Assembly: GCA_964471945.1 (NCBI GenBank)
Contig: CAYYIJ010000088.1
Location: 1-8,800, forward strand
Length of the DNA stretch: 8,800 nucleotides
Reading direction: 5' to 3'
Origin: JASEHD01 sp964471945
GTDB lineage: Bacteria > Bacteroidota > Ignavibacteria > UBA10030 > SZUA-254
In this document: positions 1 through 6,706 of the stretch, one piece after another
Position numbering within the stretch: position 1 is the stretch's first letter
Layout of the letters: every line of letters starts with the position of its first letter
The notes under the pieces: generated by a model
Seen by the model: the letters and a program-made list of their open reading frames with translations, nothing else
Databases searched by the model: none
What the model was told of the DNA's origin: nothing
Translations under genes and position numbers: made by a program

Positions 1-2
1 TT

Positions 3-92
3 TTTTCTGCATGGGTTGAATATAAAATGATCCCTTCTATGTCGGGATTAAGGAGAAAAATAGTCATTGTAATTAACGAAATGATTGAGTAG
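3..92 (+). CDS. possible 3' end of an upstream gene (partial)
   Basis: This frame is open from the left edge to a TAG at 90-92 and gives about 29 residues containing AWVEYKM and IVIVINEMIE. I do not recognise it as the end of HypF, HypA, HypB or another maturation protein. The other two forward frames stop by about position 30, so it is the only candidate for a gene entering from the left. A 29-codon open stretch in AT-rich DNA can easily arise by chance. Confidence 0.2.
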   Translation, partial: FSAWVEYKMIPSMSGLRRKIVIVINEMIE

Positions 93-95
93 ATT
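67..95 (+). promoter_or_regulatory. candidate sigma70-like promoter upstream of hypC
   Basis: TTGTAA (67-72) and TAGATT (90-95) each match four of six bases of the -35 and -10 consensus and are 17 bp apart. They lie 25 bp upstream of the hypC start. The surroundings are very AT-rich, so such matches are expected by chance. If the lineage uses a Bacteroidota-type promoter (-7 TAnnTTTG) this reading would be wrong. The hypC Shine-Dalgarno sequence, AAAAGGA, follows at 107-113. Confidence 0.25.
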
Positions 96-119
96 TATAT
101 TTTATTAAAAGGAACAGCT

Positions 120-377
120 ATGTGTTTAGCAATACCCGGTAAAGTTTTAGAAATTGATACATCATCTCAACCTGTAATGGGTAAAGTAAGCTTTGGTGGG
201 ATCCAAAAAAAGATTTGTCTCGAATGGGTCCCTGATGTGAAAGTTGGCGAGTATGTTATTGTTCATGTCGGCTTTGCAATTAGTAAAGTTGATGAAAAAG
301 AAGCACTTGAAACGCTGAGGATGTTTGAGGAGATTGGAGGTTTGGAGGATGATTTTAAAATAGAAAATAGAGAATAG
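120..377 (+). CDS. hypC: HypC/HypG family [NiFe]-hydrogenase maturation chaperone
   Basis: HypC is a small cytoplasmic chaperone. With HypD it forms the scaffold on which the Fe(CN)2CO group is assembled, and it then escorts the iron to the hydrogenase large-subunit precursor. The 85-residue product starts with the family signature MCLAIPGKV. Cys2, essential after removal of the initiator Met, is present, as is the conserved His49 in HVGFAI. The start is secure: AAAAGGA at 107-113 lies 6 bases before ATG, and the MC start is invariant in the family. The C-terminus is odd. The last residues, KIENRE, and the stop codon (375-377) are encoded by a 7-bp repeat array that flanks the next gene, so the native end of hypC appears to have been replaced. 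The body of the family fold ends near residue 75, so function is probably retained. hypD would normally follow directly and here lies 475 bp downstream. Confidence 0.95.
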   Translation: MCLAIPGKVLEIDTSSQPVMGKVSFGGIQKKICLEWVPDVKVGEYVIVHVGFAISKVDEKEALETLRMFEEIGGLEDDFKIENRE

Positions 378-402
378 AAAATAGAGAATAGATGATAGAA
401 TA
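361..402 (+). repeat. left heptad array, six TAGANNA units
   Basis: Six contiguous 7-bp units follow one another without spacing: TAGAAAA (361), TAGAGAA (368), the same pair again (375, 382), then TAGATGA (389) and TAGAATA (396). The first two pairs form a perfect 14-bp tandem repeat. The array overlaps the 3' end of hypC and supplies its stop codon. Four of its unit types or copies recur exactly, in reverse complement, in the right array. Confidence 0.9.
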
Positions 403-411
403 TTTAGGTAA

Positions 412-805
412 AATTATCATAGGAGGATTAGTCGATGATTCAGTCGTATAAAGATTTGAAGGTTTATCAACTATCTTATGAACTTGCGATGGAGATATTC
501 TGGCTGACGAAAAAATTTCCCCGAGAAGAACTTTATTCATTAACCGATCAAATTCGAAGGGCTTCAAGGTCGGTTCCTGCTAATATCGTTGAAGGAAGTG
601 CTAAACGTGTTTATGAGAATGTATTCAAACGACATTTGATGGATTCACTTGGTTCGTCTGATGAAACAAAGCTATGGTTAGACTTCGCACACGATTGTAA
701 ATATATTTCAGATGATGAACATTCAAATTTAATAAAACGTTATGATGAGGTTGGAAGAATGTTATACAGCTTATTTGAACATTGGACAAGCTACAAATGA
801 TAATT
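412..805. repeat. inner inverted repeat pair enclosing the four-helix-bundle gene
   Basis: AATTATCA at 412-419 is the exact reverse complement of TGATAATT at 798-805. The left arm ends one base before the ribosome binding site and the right arm contains the stop codon of the enclosed gene. The arms therefore continue the inverted symmetry of the outer heptad arrays right up to the reading frame. Eight AT-rich bases alone could be chance. The nested position is what makes them notable. Confidence 0.5.
435..800 (+). CDS. four-helix-bundle protein, 23S rRNA intervening-sequence (S23) family
   Basis: The 121-residue product has the family pattern from end to end. An opening YKDLKVYQLSYELAMEIF (residues 5-22) is followed by TKKFPREELYSLTDQIRRAS, the signature SVPANIVEGSAKR (46-58), and a later FKRHLMDSLGSSDETKLWL stretch. 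The family was first seen encoded inside intervening sequences of 23S rRNA genes. Related small four-helix bundles include the Avd accessory protein of diversity-generating retroelements. The molecular function of free-standing members is not established, and nucleic-acid binding by the basic surface is inference. AGGAGGA at 421-427, 7 bases before ATG, is the strongest ribosome binding site in the window. The gene interrupts hypC-hypD and is enclosed by inverted repeat arrays. It has no visible role in hydrogenase maturation and no reverse transcriptase lies nearby. Confidence 0.9.
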   Translation: MIQSYKDLKVYQLSYELAMEIFWLTKKFPREELYSLTDQIRRASRSVPANIVEGSAKRVYENVFKRHLMDSLGSSDETKLWLDFAHDCKYISDDEHSNLIKRYDEVGRMLYSLFEHWTSYK

Positions 806-845
806 CTCGATTCTCTATTTTCTATCATCTATCCTCTATCATCCT
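804..845 (-). repeat. right heptad array, six units inverted relative to the left array
   Basis: Read on the + strand the units are TTCTCGA (804), TTCTCTA (811), TTTTCTA (818), TCATCTA (825), TCCTCTA (832) and TCATCCT (839). Units 2 to 4 are exact reverse complements of left-array units TAGAGAA, TAGAAAA and TAGATGA. The longest exact inverted match to the left array is 16 bp and is available to either of the two tandem copies there. The unit order is shuffled relative to the left side, so this is array homology and not a simple terminal inverted repeat. It lies 7 bases before the hypD start and occupies the place where a hypD ribosome binding site would be. Confidence 0.9.
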
Positions 846-852
846 ATAAAAC

Positions 853-1935
853 ATGAAATACATAGACGAATATAGAAACAGTAAAATCGCTCAACAATAT
901 ATTGAGCATATAAAGAAAATAACAACACGACCTTGGACAATTATGGAAGTTTGCGGGGGACAAACACATACAATTATGAAATATGGTATCGAAGAACTTC
1001 TACCAAAAAAAATCACACTCCTACATGGCCCTGGTTGTCCTGTTTGCGTAACTCCCATCGAAATGATAGATAAAGCAATCGCAATTGCATCACTACCGGA
1101 AGTTATTTTCACATCATTTGGTGACATGCTTCGTGTCCCCGGCTCGGAAAAAGATTTGCTTACAGTAAAAGCCGAAGGTGGTGATGTTCGAATAGTTTAC
1201 TCCCCTCTCGATGCTCTAAAAATTGCTCAGCAAAATATAGATAAGAAAGTAGTTTTTTTTGCTGTAGGATTTGAAACAACTGCACCCCCAAATGCAATGG
1301 CAGTATGGCAGGCAAGGAAAATAGGATTAAAAAATTTTTCTATCTTATGTTCACATGTTTTAGTCCCACCGGCTATTGAAACACTTCTATCATCTCCCGA
1401 TAAGTACATAAAAGGGTTTCTCGCCGCTGGTCATGTATGTACAGTGATGGGTTACGAAGAGTATATCCCTATCGCAGCCAAATACAAAGTCCCAATCATT
1501 GTAACAGGTTTTGAGCCCGTTGACATTCTTCAAGGTTTGTATTTGTGTGTAAAACAACTCGAAGAAAACAGATTCGATGTTGAAAATCAATACAGCCGTT
1601 CCGTAAGGAAGGAAGGAAATGTAGCTGCAAGAAAATTAATCGGCGAAGTTTTTGGAATGTGTGATCGTAAATGGCGTGGAATTGGTGGCATACCTCACAG
1701 CGGATTGAAATTAAATAAAAATTTTCAGTATTTTGATTCAGAGAATTTGTTTAATATAAAGATTATAGAACAACAAGAATCACCTTTATGTATTGCTGGT
1801 TCAGTACTCCAGGGCTTAAAGAAGCCAAGCGAGTGCAGTGCTTTTGGAATTCAATGCACACCCGAACATCCCTTGGGTGCGCCAATGGTATCATCGGAGG
1901 GTGCTTGTGCCGCATACTATCATTTCAAGAAATGA
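853..1935 (+). CDS. hypD: [NiFe]-hydrogenase maturation protein HypD
   Basis: HypD is an iron-sulfur protein of the cytoplasm. With HypC it holds the iron while HypE delivers cyanide, and it supplies electrons or thiol chemistry for Fe(CN)2CO assembly. The 360 residues match the full family length. Conserved motifs are MEVCGGQTHT (Cys34), HGPGCPVCVTP (Cys62, Cys65), GFETTAPP, GFEPVDILQGL, WRGIGGIPHSG and the Cys-rich end. That end has Cys313, Cys328 (PSEC), Cys335 (CTPEHPLGAPMVSSEGA) and Cys352, which include the [4Fe-4S] ligands of the family. No Shine-Dalgarno sequence precedes the ATG because the inverted heptad array ends 7 bases upstream. Translation may be lower than in the ancestral operon, where a GGAGG now at 344-348 inside hypC would have served it. 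hypE, the usual next gene, is not in this window. Confidence 0.97.
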   Translation: MKYIDEYRNSKIAQQYIEHIKKITTRPWTIMEVCGGQTHTIMKYGIEELLPKKITLLHGPGCPVCVTPIEMIDKAIAIASLPEVIFTSFGDMLRVPGSEKDLLTVKAEGGDVRIVYSPLDALKIAQQNIDKKVVFFAVGFETTAPPNAMAVWQARKIGLKNFSILCSHVLVPPAIETLLSSPDKYIKGFLAAGHVCTVMGYEEYIPIAAKYKVPIIVTGFEPVDILQGLYLCVKQLEENRFDVENQYSRSVRKEGNVAARKLIGEVFGMCDRKWRGIGGIPHSGLKLNKNFQYFDSENLFNIKIIEQQESPLCIAGSVLQGLKKPSECSAFGIQCTPEHPLGAPMVSSEGACAAYYHFKK

Positions 1936-1942
1936 AAAGAAC

Positions 1943-4900
1943 ATGTTTTATATATCAAGTATTCTGAAAATATTTTTCATATTTGCCGCCTTTACTACAA
2001 TTACCTATGGACAAACTAACACACTCAACGATAATTGGCGTTGGGTGCATTTCACTACCGATGATGGTCTGCCATCGAATCGGGTTTTTGATATAATTGA
2101 AACAAAAAACGGAATCGTATGGGCTGCAACGGAATTCGGTACCGCATGGTATAACGGTTTTTATTGGCAAAGCATCTCTCATAAATATGGGTTACCTGAA
2201 CGGATGCCTCAAGCGATTGTTTCGGATGAAAGCGACAGCATCTATCTTTTAATTTCTTTTCAGTTGTATTACGGTGGTCAGAAGGGCTTCAGGAAAATTC
2301 CAATCATCATTCATGGCGAGGAGCAGAAAGTAAATTCAATAGCTCTCTTTAGTAACAATGAACTTCTCATGACGGTAAATGAGAAGTTATTTATACTTCA
2401 AGCCAATTCCATAAAGCCATTCATACTTTCATCTGAAAATATCGAGAATCAAAAAATCTTAAAAGTTCTCCGAACACGTTATAGTTCATGGCTTAATACA
2501 GCCGGGGGTCTGTATCGGTGGGAAAAAAATCAATGGACTCTTAAGATAAAATCTGCTTCGCTGCCGATTGGAGTCGAACTTTTGGTAGAAGATAGTCTTG
2601 GTAATGGTCTTGCATCAATACTAAGTCCGCGAAGTCATTTTGGGCTTTGGGAGTGGACGACCAATTCTGAACCGAGAAGAAATCAAAACGAAGGAATTGA
2701 AAATGTTTTAGCTCTCGATATCGGTTCAACAGGCGATGCAATTATGATAAAAGATCCAGATGTCGTCAAAATTCGTCATAATAGTGTATGGTCTCCATTG
2801 CAATATGTCCCTTTTCAGCTAAAGGATGCTCACATATTGAAATACAGAACTAAAGGTGACCTCTGGGTTGGGACAGAATTAGGATTATATCTTCATCGGG
2901 CAGCTTCAAAAAGATGGGAAGTTTGGAAATTTACACAATTTGATTTGAAAAACAATATTAACGAAATCATCCGCACAAAAGATGGATCAATTTGGTTAGC
3001 GACTGGTAATGGGCTTGTAACACGTAAACCAAACGGAACTACACAAACTATCGAAAAAATTTTTAATACCAAGTTAACTGTTCTAACAGGTTTGATCGAG
3101 GATGACGAAGGAAATGTATGGATTTCGAGCGGGCTCTCGTTTGAAGGCGCATTTCGGTGGGATGGACGCAGATGGAAATACTTCGGCTTGAAAGAGGGTT
3201 TAGATGCCGGACATATTCACAAAATTAAAAAAGATATAAAGGGAAGATTGTGGTTCCTCGGCATTTTTAAAAAAGATCCTGATTATCGTAATATTGATAA
3301 AGAACCAGGTGCGTATGTTTATGATAATGGAAAATTTATCTATTGGGGAACAGAAAAGGGACTTATCGATGGACGGGTTTATTCATTTGCTGAAGGTTTG
3401 GATGGTTCATTCTGGTTTGCTACTGCAGGTGGGATTAGCAGTTGGAGACCCGAGTCATCGAATTCTTCTGCTGGAACATGGAAACATTGGACAGAAAAAG
3501 AAGGGCTCAGAGATACAAGAATATTCACGCTTGCGATTGATAATCAGAATAAAGTTTGGTTCAGCGATCGGGGATATGGGCTTGGTTTTATTGAAGACGA
3601 CACGGTAAAATTCCTGACGACATCTGATGGATTAGTCAGTAATGCGATATGGGATATTCGGATAGATGAAAAGAATAGATTATGGATTGCCGGACGCGGC
3701 GGTATCAATTTGTTCGATAATGGTACATGGTTCAACATTGATTTGAATGATGGTTTATCGAATGCTCATATTTGGCCCTTGCTTCCACTCGAAAATAAAT
3801 TATTTCTTGGAACAGGCGGGGGTGGAGTGGAAATTCTCAACCTTGAAGATATTCAAACAACCCCGCCGATAGTGGACATATTAGAACCTGTTACACGAGG
3901 GAACACCCTGTATGCACATTGCAAAGTGTTCTCTTACTGGGGTGAACAAGTATCAGCGGATATTGAAATTCGATATAAAATAGATGACAAAGAATGGACC
4001 TCGTGGAGTCGTCAGCGCCAGATTATCGAGCCAAACCTTTCTTCAGGCTCACATACACTTACTGTTCAAACAAAAGGATTATTGGGAAATTATAGAACAG
4101 ATATTAAAAGTACCGCTTTTAAAATCGAGCCGCCTTTATTTTTAAAACCGATGTTTTATTTTCCGGTAGGTACATTATCAATTGGTCTTTTAATGTTTGG
4201 TTTCATTTATTTTAAAAAGAAACGGGAGCAAGCTATAATACTAAAGAAATCCGAGTATCGTTATCGCAATCTCTTCGAAAACGCAAATGATGCTATTATG
4301 ATTTTTGACCCGAAACAGGAGATAATTCTTGAGGTAAATAAAAAAGCGTGTGAGCTTTACGGTTATCTACGTGAGGAATTTATTGGAAAAAGTCTTAAAA
4401 ACATAAGTAAGAATGTCGAGCTTGGGGAAATAGCTATAGAACAAACTTTGCGTGAAAGAAAAAAGGAAACAGTGGAAACCATTCATTTCACTAAAGATGG
4501 AGATGAACTGCATATTATTGCAAGTGCAGTAGTTATAGATTATGAGGGGCGGGATGCAATATTATCAATTAATAGGGATGTAACCGAATTAAGGCAGGCA
4601 GAAGCAAAACAAAGACTGCTTGCACAAACCGTAGCATCAACAAAAGATGCAATTTGCATTACTGACCTTAATAATAATTTCTTATTTGTAAATGATGCAT
4701 TTATCGAGATGTATGGATACTCTGAAGAAGAGCTTAATGGAAAAAACATCTCTCTAATAGTTTCGCCTGATGTTACCGAAGAGATTCAAAGGGAAATTCA
4801 TAAAACCACGATTGGGAAAGGTGATTGGAACGGTGAAGTAATGAACAGACGTAAAGATGGCACTTCATTCCCAGTTGAGCTTTGGTCTTCTGTTGTTTTC

Positions 4901-5593
4901 GACATGGACGATAAACCAGTTGCGCTTGTTGGTGTTGCACGTGATATAGCCGAACGGAAACAAGCTGAATTAGCACTTCGCGAAATAAATCGCAATCAAG
5001 AGATTATATTTAAGTCTGTTCCCGTTGCCCTGTACCGAGCGATTCCGGGATCAGATTTCGATGCTACATGGATAAGCGATAATATTTTTCAAATAACCGG
5101 CTTCAAACCAGACCAATTTCTGAAAGAAAAGTCATTTTGGAAATCAAGAATCCATGAAACTGATCTCGGGAAAGTTACAAACGATTTCTATAAAATCGAA
5201 ACAGAGGGTCAAATCACTACCGAGTACCGCTGGCGTATTTCTGACGGAACGTATCGATGGTTTCTTGACCAAGCTGTTTTAATACATGAGAACGAAAAAA
5301 ACGTGAAAATGATGTATGGTGCGTGGATTGATATTACCGAGCGAAAGCTGTTCGAAGAAGAACGTGAAAAACTAATTCAAGAATTAAAAGAGGCTCTCGC
5401 CGAAGTTAAAAACTTAAGCGGTTTGCTTCCTATCTGCTCATCATGTAAAAAGATTCGCGACGATAAAGGATATTGGGGAGAAGTTGAATCATATATCATG
5501 AAGCATACCGACGCAACGTTTACGCACGGCTTATGCCCGGAATGTATCATAAAATATTTTCCTCAGATATCTAAGAAAACCGATTCCCGTTAG
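1943..5593 (+). CDS. propeller/Y_Y_Y/triple-PAS transmembrane sensor with Cys-rich tail, no kinase domain
   Basis: The 1216-residue product begins with a signal peptide (hydrophobic residues 4-20, likely cleavage near YG-QT at 23-24). A long region follows with two-component-regulator propeller blades of the form DGL...V..I..D..G.LW.GT, for example near residues 38, 340, 380, 470, 520, 550 and 580. A Y_Y_Y-like domain lies around 660-720 and one membrane helix near 737-756. Three PAS domains follow (about 770-885, 890-1008 and 1015-1134), then a short coiled coil. The tail has LLPICSSCKKIRDD...W and HGLCPEC, with Cys1165, Cys1168, Cys1198 and Cys1201 able to bind a metal. No HisKA, HATPase, GGDEF, EAL or HTH domain is present, so the output is unclear. 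I chose ATG 1943, 7 bases after hypD, because it opens the signal peptide; the frame also extends upstream to 1838 inside hypD. The ligand is unknown. Co-transcription with hypD is likely from the spacing. Confidence 0.88.
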   Translation: MFYISSILKIFFIFAAFTTITYGQTNTLNDNWRWVHFTTDDGLPSNRVFDIIETKNGIVWAATEFGTAWYNGFYWQSISHKYGLPERMPQAIVSDESDSIYLLISFQLYYGGQKGFRKIPIIIHGEEQKVNSIALFSNNELLMTVNEKLFILQANSIKPFILSSENIENQKILKVLRTRYSSWLNTAGGLYRWEKNQWTLKIKSASLPIGVELLVEDSLGNGLASILSPRSHFGLWEWTTNSEPRRNQNEGIENVLALDIGSTGDAIMIKDPDVVKIRHNSVWSPLQYVPFQLKDAHILKYRTKGDLWVGTELGLYLHRAASKRWEVWKFTQFDLKNNINEIIRTKDGSIWLATGNGLVTRKPNGTTQTIEKIFNTKLTVLTGLIEDDEGNVWISSGLSFEGAFRWDGRRWKYFGLKEGLDAGHIHKIKKDIKGRLWFLGIFKKDPDYRNIDKEPGAYVYDNGKFIYWGTEKGLIDGRVYSFAEGLDGSFWFATAGGISSWRPESSNSSAGTWKHWTEKEGLRDTRIFTLAIDNQNKVWFSDRGYGLGFIEDDTVKFLTTSDGLVSNAIWDIRIDEKNRLWIAGRGGINLFDNGTWFNIDLNDGLSNAHIWPLLPLENKLFLGTGGGGVEILNLEDIQTTPPIVDILEPVTRGNTLYAHCKVFSYWGEQVSADIEIRYKIDDKEWTSWSRQRQIIEPNLSSGSHTLTVQTKGLLGNYRTDIKSTAFKIEPPLFLKPMFYFPVGTLSIGLLMFGFIYFKKKREQAIILKKSEYRYRNLFENANDAIMIFDPKQEIILEVNKKACELYGYLREEFIGKSLKNISKNVELGEIAIEQTLRERKKETVETIHFTKDGDELHIIASAVVIDYEGRDAILSINRDVTELRQAEAKQRLLAQTVASTKDAICITDLNNNFLFVNDAFIEMYGYSEEELNGKNISLIVSPDVTEEIQREIHKTTIGKGDWNGEVMNRRKDGTSFPVELWSSVVFDMDDKPVALVGVARDIAERKQAELALREINRNQEIIFKSVPVALYRAIPGSDFDATWISDNIFQITGFKPDQFLKEKSFWKSRIHETDLGKVTNDFYKIETEGQITTEYRWRISDGTYRWFLDQAVLIHENEKNVKMMYGAWIDITERKLFEEEREKLIQELKEALAEVKNLSGLLPICSSCKKIRDDKGYWGEVESYIMKHTDATFTHGLCPECIIKYFPQISKKTDSR

Positions 5594-5649
5594 GAGTAAG
5601 ATTTGACATTCTTAGAACTTCAGGAAGACAAATTACTTTTTAATACAAT

Positions 5650-6600
5650 ATGCTAAAAACACGAACACTTGGTAAACTTGGTCCTCAATTGACAGAAATC
5701 GGTTTTGGTGCATGGGCTATCGGAGGTCCGTGGGAATATGGTTGGGGTCTGGTTGACGATGACCAGTCAATAAAAGCAATCCACCGTGCGCTCGAGCTCG
5801 GAATCAATTGGATAGATACTGCCGCTGTTTATGGACTCGGGCATTCAGAAGAAATTGTTGCTCAGGCATTGAAAGGCAAACGAAAAGAAATATTCCTTGC
5901 AACGAAATGCGGTATGGTGTGGGATGACAGCCGGAGGGTGAAAATCCATGCTTCGCCAAAAAGTATCAGAAAAGAAATCGATGATAGTCTAATACGGTTA
6001 CAAACCGATTATATCGACTTATATCAAATCCATTGGCACGACCCTGAAACATCTGTTGAAGAATCGTGGGGAACTCTTGTCCGCCTTAAGGAGGAAGGAA
6101 AGGTTCGCTGTATCGGTGTTTGTAACTATGATGTACCATTGTTAGAAAAGTGCCATGCTATTGCTCAAGTACAATCACTTCAACCACCATATAGTTTACT
6201 CCGACGACAAATCGAAAAAGAAATTCTACCATATTGCCTGAAAAATAATATTGGCGTCGTAGCATACAGCCCGATGCAAGCCGGATTGCTGTCAGGAAAA
6301 TTTGATATTAGCAGACTTGCACCTGATGATTGGCGGCGAAAAGGTAAATATTTTCAAGAGCCAAATTTATCTAAAGCTCTGAGCTTTGTTGAAAGAATCC
6401 GACCAATTGCAGATAAATATAATAAAACAGTTGGGCAGCTTGCTGTAGCGTGGGTGCTTAATCATCCCGCTACTACTTCGGCAATTGTTGGAGCGAGAAC
6501 CCAACAGCAAGTTGAGGAAAACATATGTGCGGCGGAACTTATTATTAAGATTTCCGATATAAAATTAATTAATCAAGCATTAGCGGAAAGTATAATATAG
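5650..6600 (+). CDS. aldo/keto reductase
   Basis: This is a cytoplasmic NAD(P)H-dependent oxidoreductase with the (beta/alpha)8 barrel of the aldo/keto reductase superfamily. It reduces a carbonyl substrate or oxidises an alcohol. At 316 residues it is full length. The catalytic tetrad is complete: Asp56 and Tyr61 in WIDTAAVYG, Lys86 in LATKCG, and His128 in LYQIHW. The cofactor-binding C-terminal motif IVGARTQQQVEENI lies at 279-292. The opening RTLGKLGPQLTEIGFGAWAIGG resembles the YqkF/IolS/Tas-like (AKR11-type) branch more than the aldose reductases. The substrate cannot be read from the sequence. There is no obvious Shine-Dalgarno sequence, but the ATG is followed directly by the family's usual N-terminus. 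It starts 56 bases after the sensor gene, and the spacer gives no clear terminator, so it could be read through or separately transcribed. Confidence 0.95.
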   Translation: MLKTRTLGKLGPQLTEIGFGAWAIGGPWEYGWGLVDDDQSIKAIHRALELGINWIDTAAVYGLGHSEEIVAQALKGKRKEIFLATKCGMVWDDSRRVKIHASPKSIRKEIDDSLIRLQTDYIDLYQIHWHDPETSVEESWGTLVRLKEEGKVRCIGVCNYDVPLLEKCHAIAQVQSLQPPYSLLRRQIEKEILPYCLKNNIGVVAYSPMQAGLLSGKFDISRLAPDDWRRKGKYFQEPNLSKALSFVERIRPIADKYNKTVGQLAVAWVLNHPATTSAIVGARTQQQVEENICAAELIIKISDIKLINQALAESII

Positions 6601-6646
6601 GGTGTTTAAATTAACAACGTTTCCCATTGCGCGACGCTATGCCTTT

Positions 6647-6684
6647 TTGCCGAATGGTCAGCAGGCAAGCTTTGGCAGGTGGGC
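6647..6684. repeat. degenerate dispersed palindromic repeat in the spacer
   Basis: In the 106-base spacer between the aldo/keto reductase and the SagB-like gene, TTGCC (6647-6651) can pair with GGCAA (6664-6668). Next to it, CTTTGGCAGGTGGGC (6670-6684) matches the reverse complement of 8741-8755 with one mismatch. This marks it as a worn, inverted relative of the repeat at the right edge of the window. It is locally GC-richer than its surroundings. A terminator function is not supported, since no T-run follows the stem. Confidence 0.5.
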
Positions 6685-6706
6685 ATCTCTGCGGTAAAAA
6701 ATAATC

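Larger units (their letters stand above)
361..846 (+). mobile_element. putative small mobile element: four-helix-bundle gene between inverted heptad arrays
   Basis: This 486-bp unit sits between hypC and hypD. From outside inwards it has a left array of six 7-bp units (361-402), an 8-bp inner inverted repeat (412-419 with 798-805), a ribosome binding site (421-427), a four-helix-bundle gene (435-800), and a right array of six reverse-complement units (804-845). TAAAA occurs immediately outside both ends (356-360 and 847-851) and could be a 5-bp target duplication. Deleting 361-851 makes hypC read TTT AAA ACA TGA, with TGA overlapping the hypD ATG as ATGA, which looks like an ancestral operon junction. 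There is no transposase, so any movement would be non-autonomous or of unknown mechanism. The TAAAA match is weak evidence in AT-rich DNA. The gene and the inverted arrays are seen directly; mobility is inferred. Confidence 0.55.

Noticed and set aside
435..800. Diversity-generating retroelement built around an Avd-like protein
   Set aside because: No reverse transcriptase and no template/variable repeat pair with adenine-specific differences is visible in the window.
361..845. CRISPR array
   Set aside because: The units are contiguous heptads without spacers, and the two sides are inverted.
1838..1942. Upstream extension of the sensor reading frame into hypD
   Set aside because: The extra 35 residues overlap the conserved HypD C-terminus and would bury the signal peptide; ATG 1943 gives a normal signal sequence.
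3294..3608. 104-codon forward frame inside the sensor gene
   Set aside because: It lies wholly within the propeller-coding region in another frame and resembles no protein family.
5603..5633. TTGACA as a promoter for the aldo/keto reductase gene
   Set aside because: The -35 is perfect, but no acceptable -10 lies 16-19 bp downstream; the nearest hexamers match at only about half the positions.
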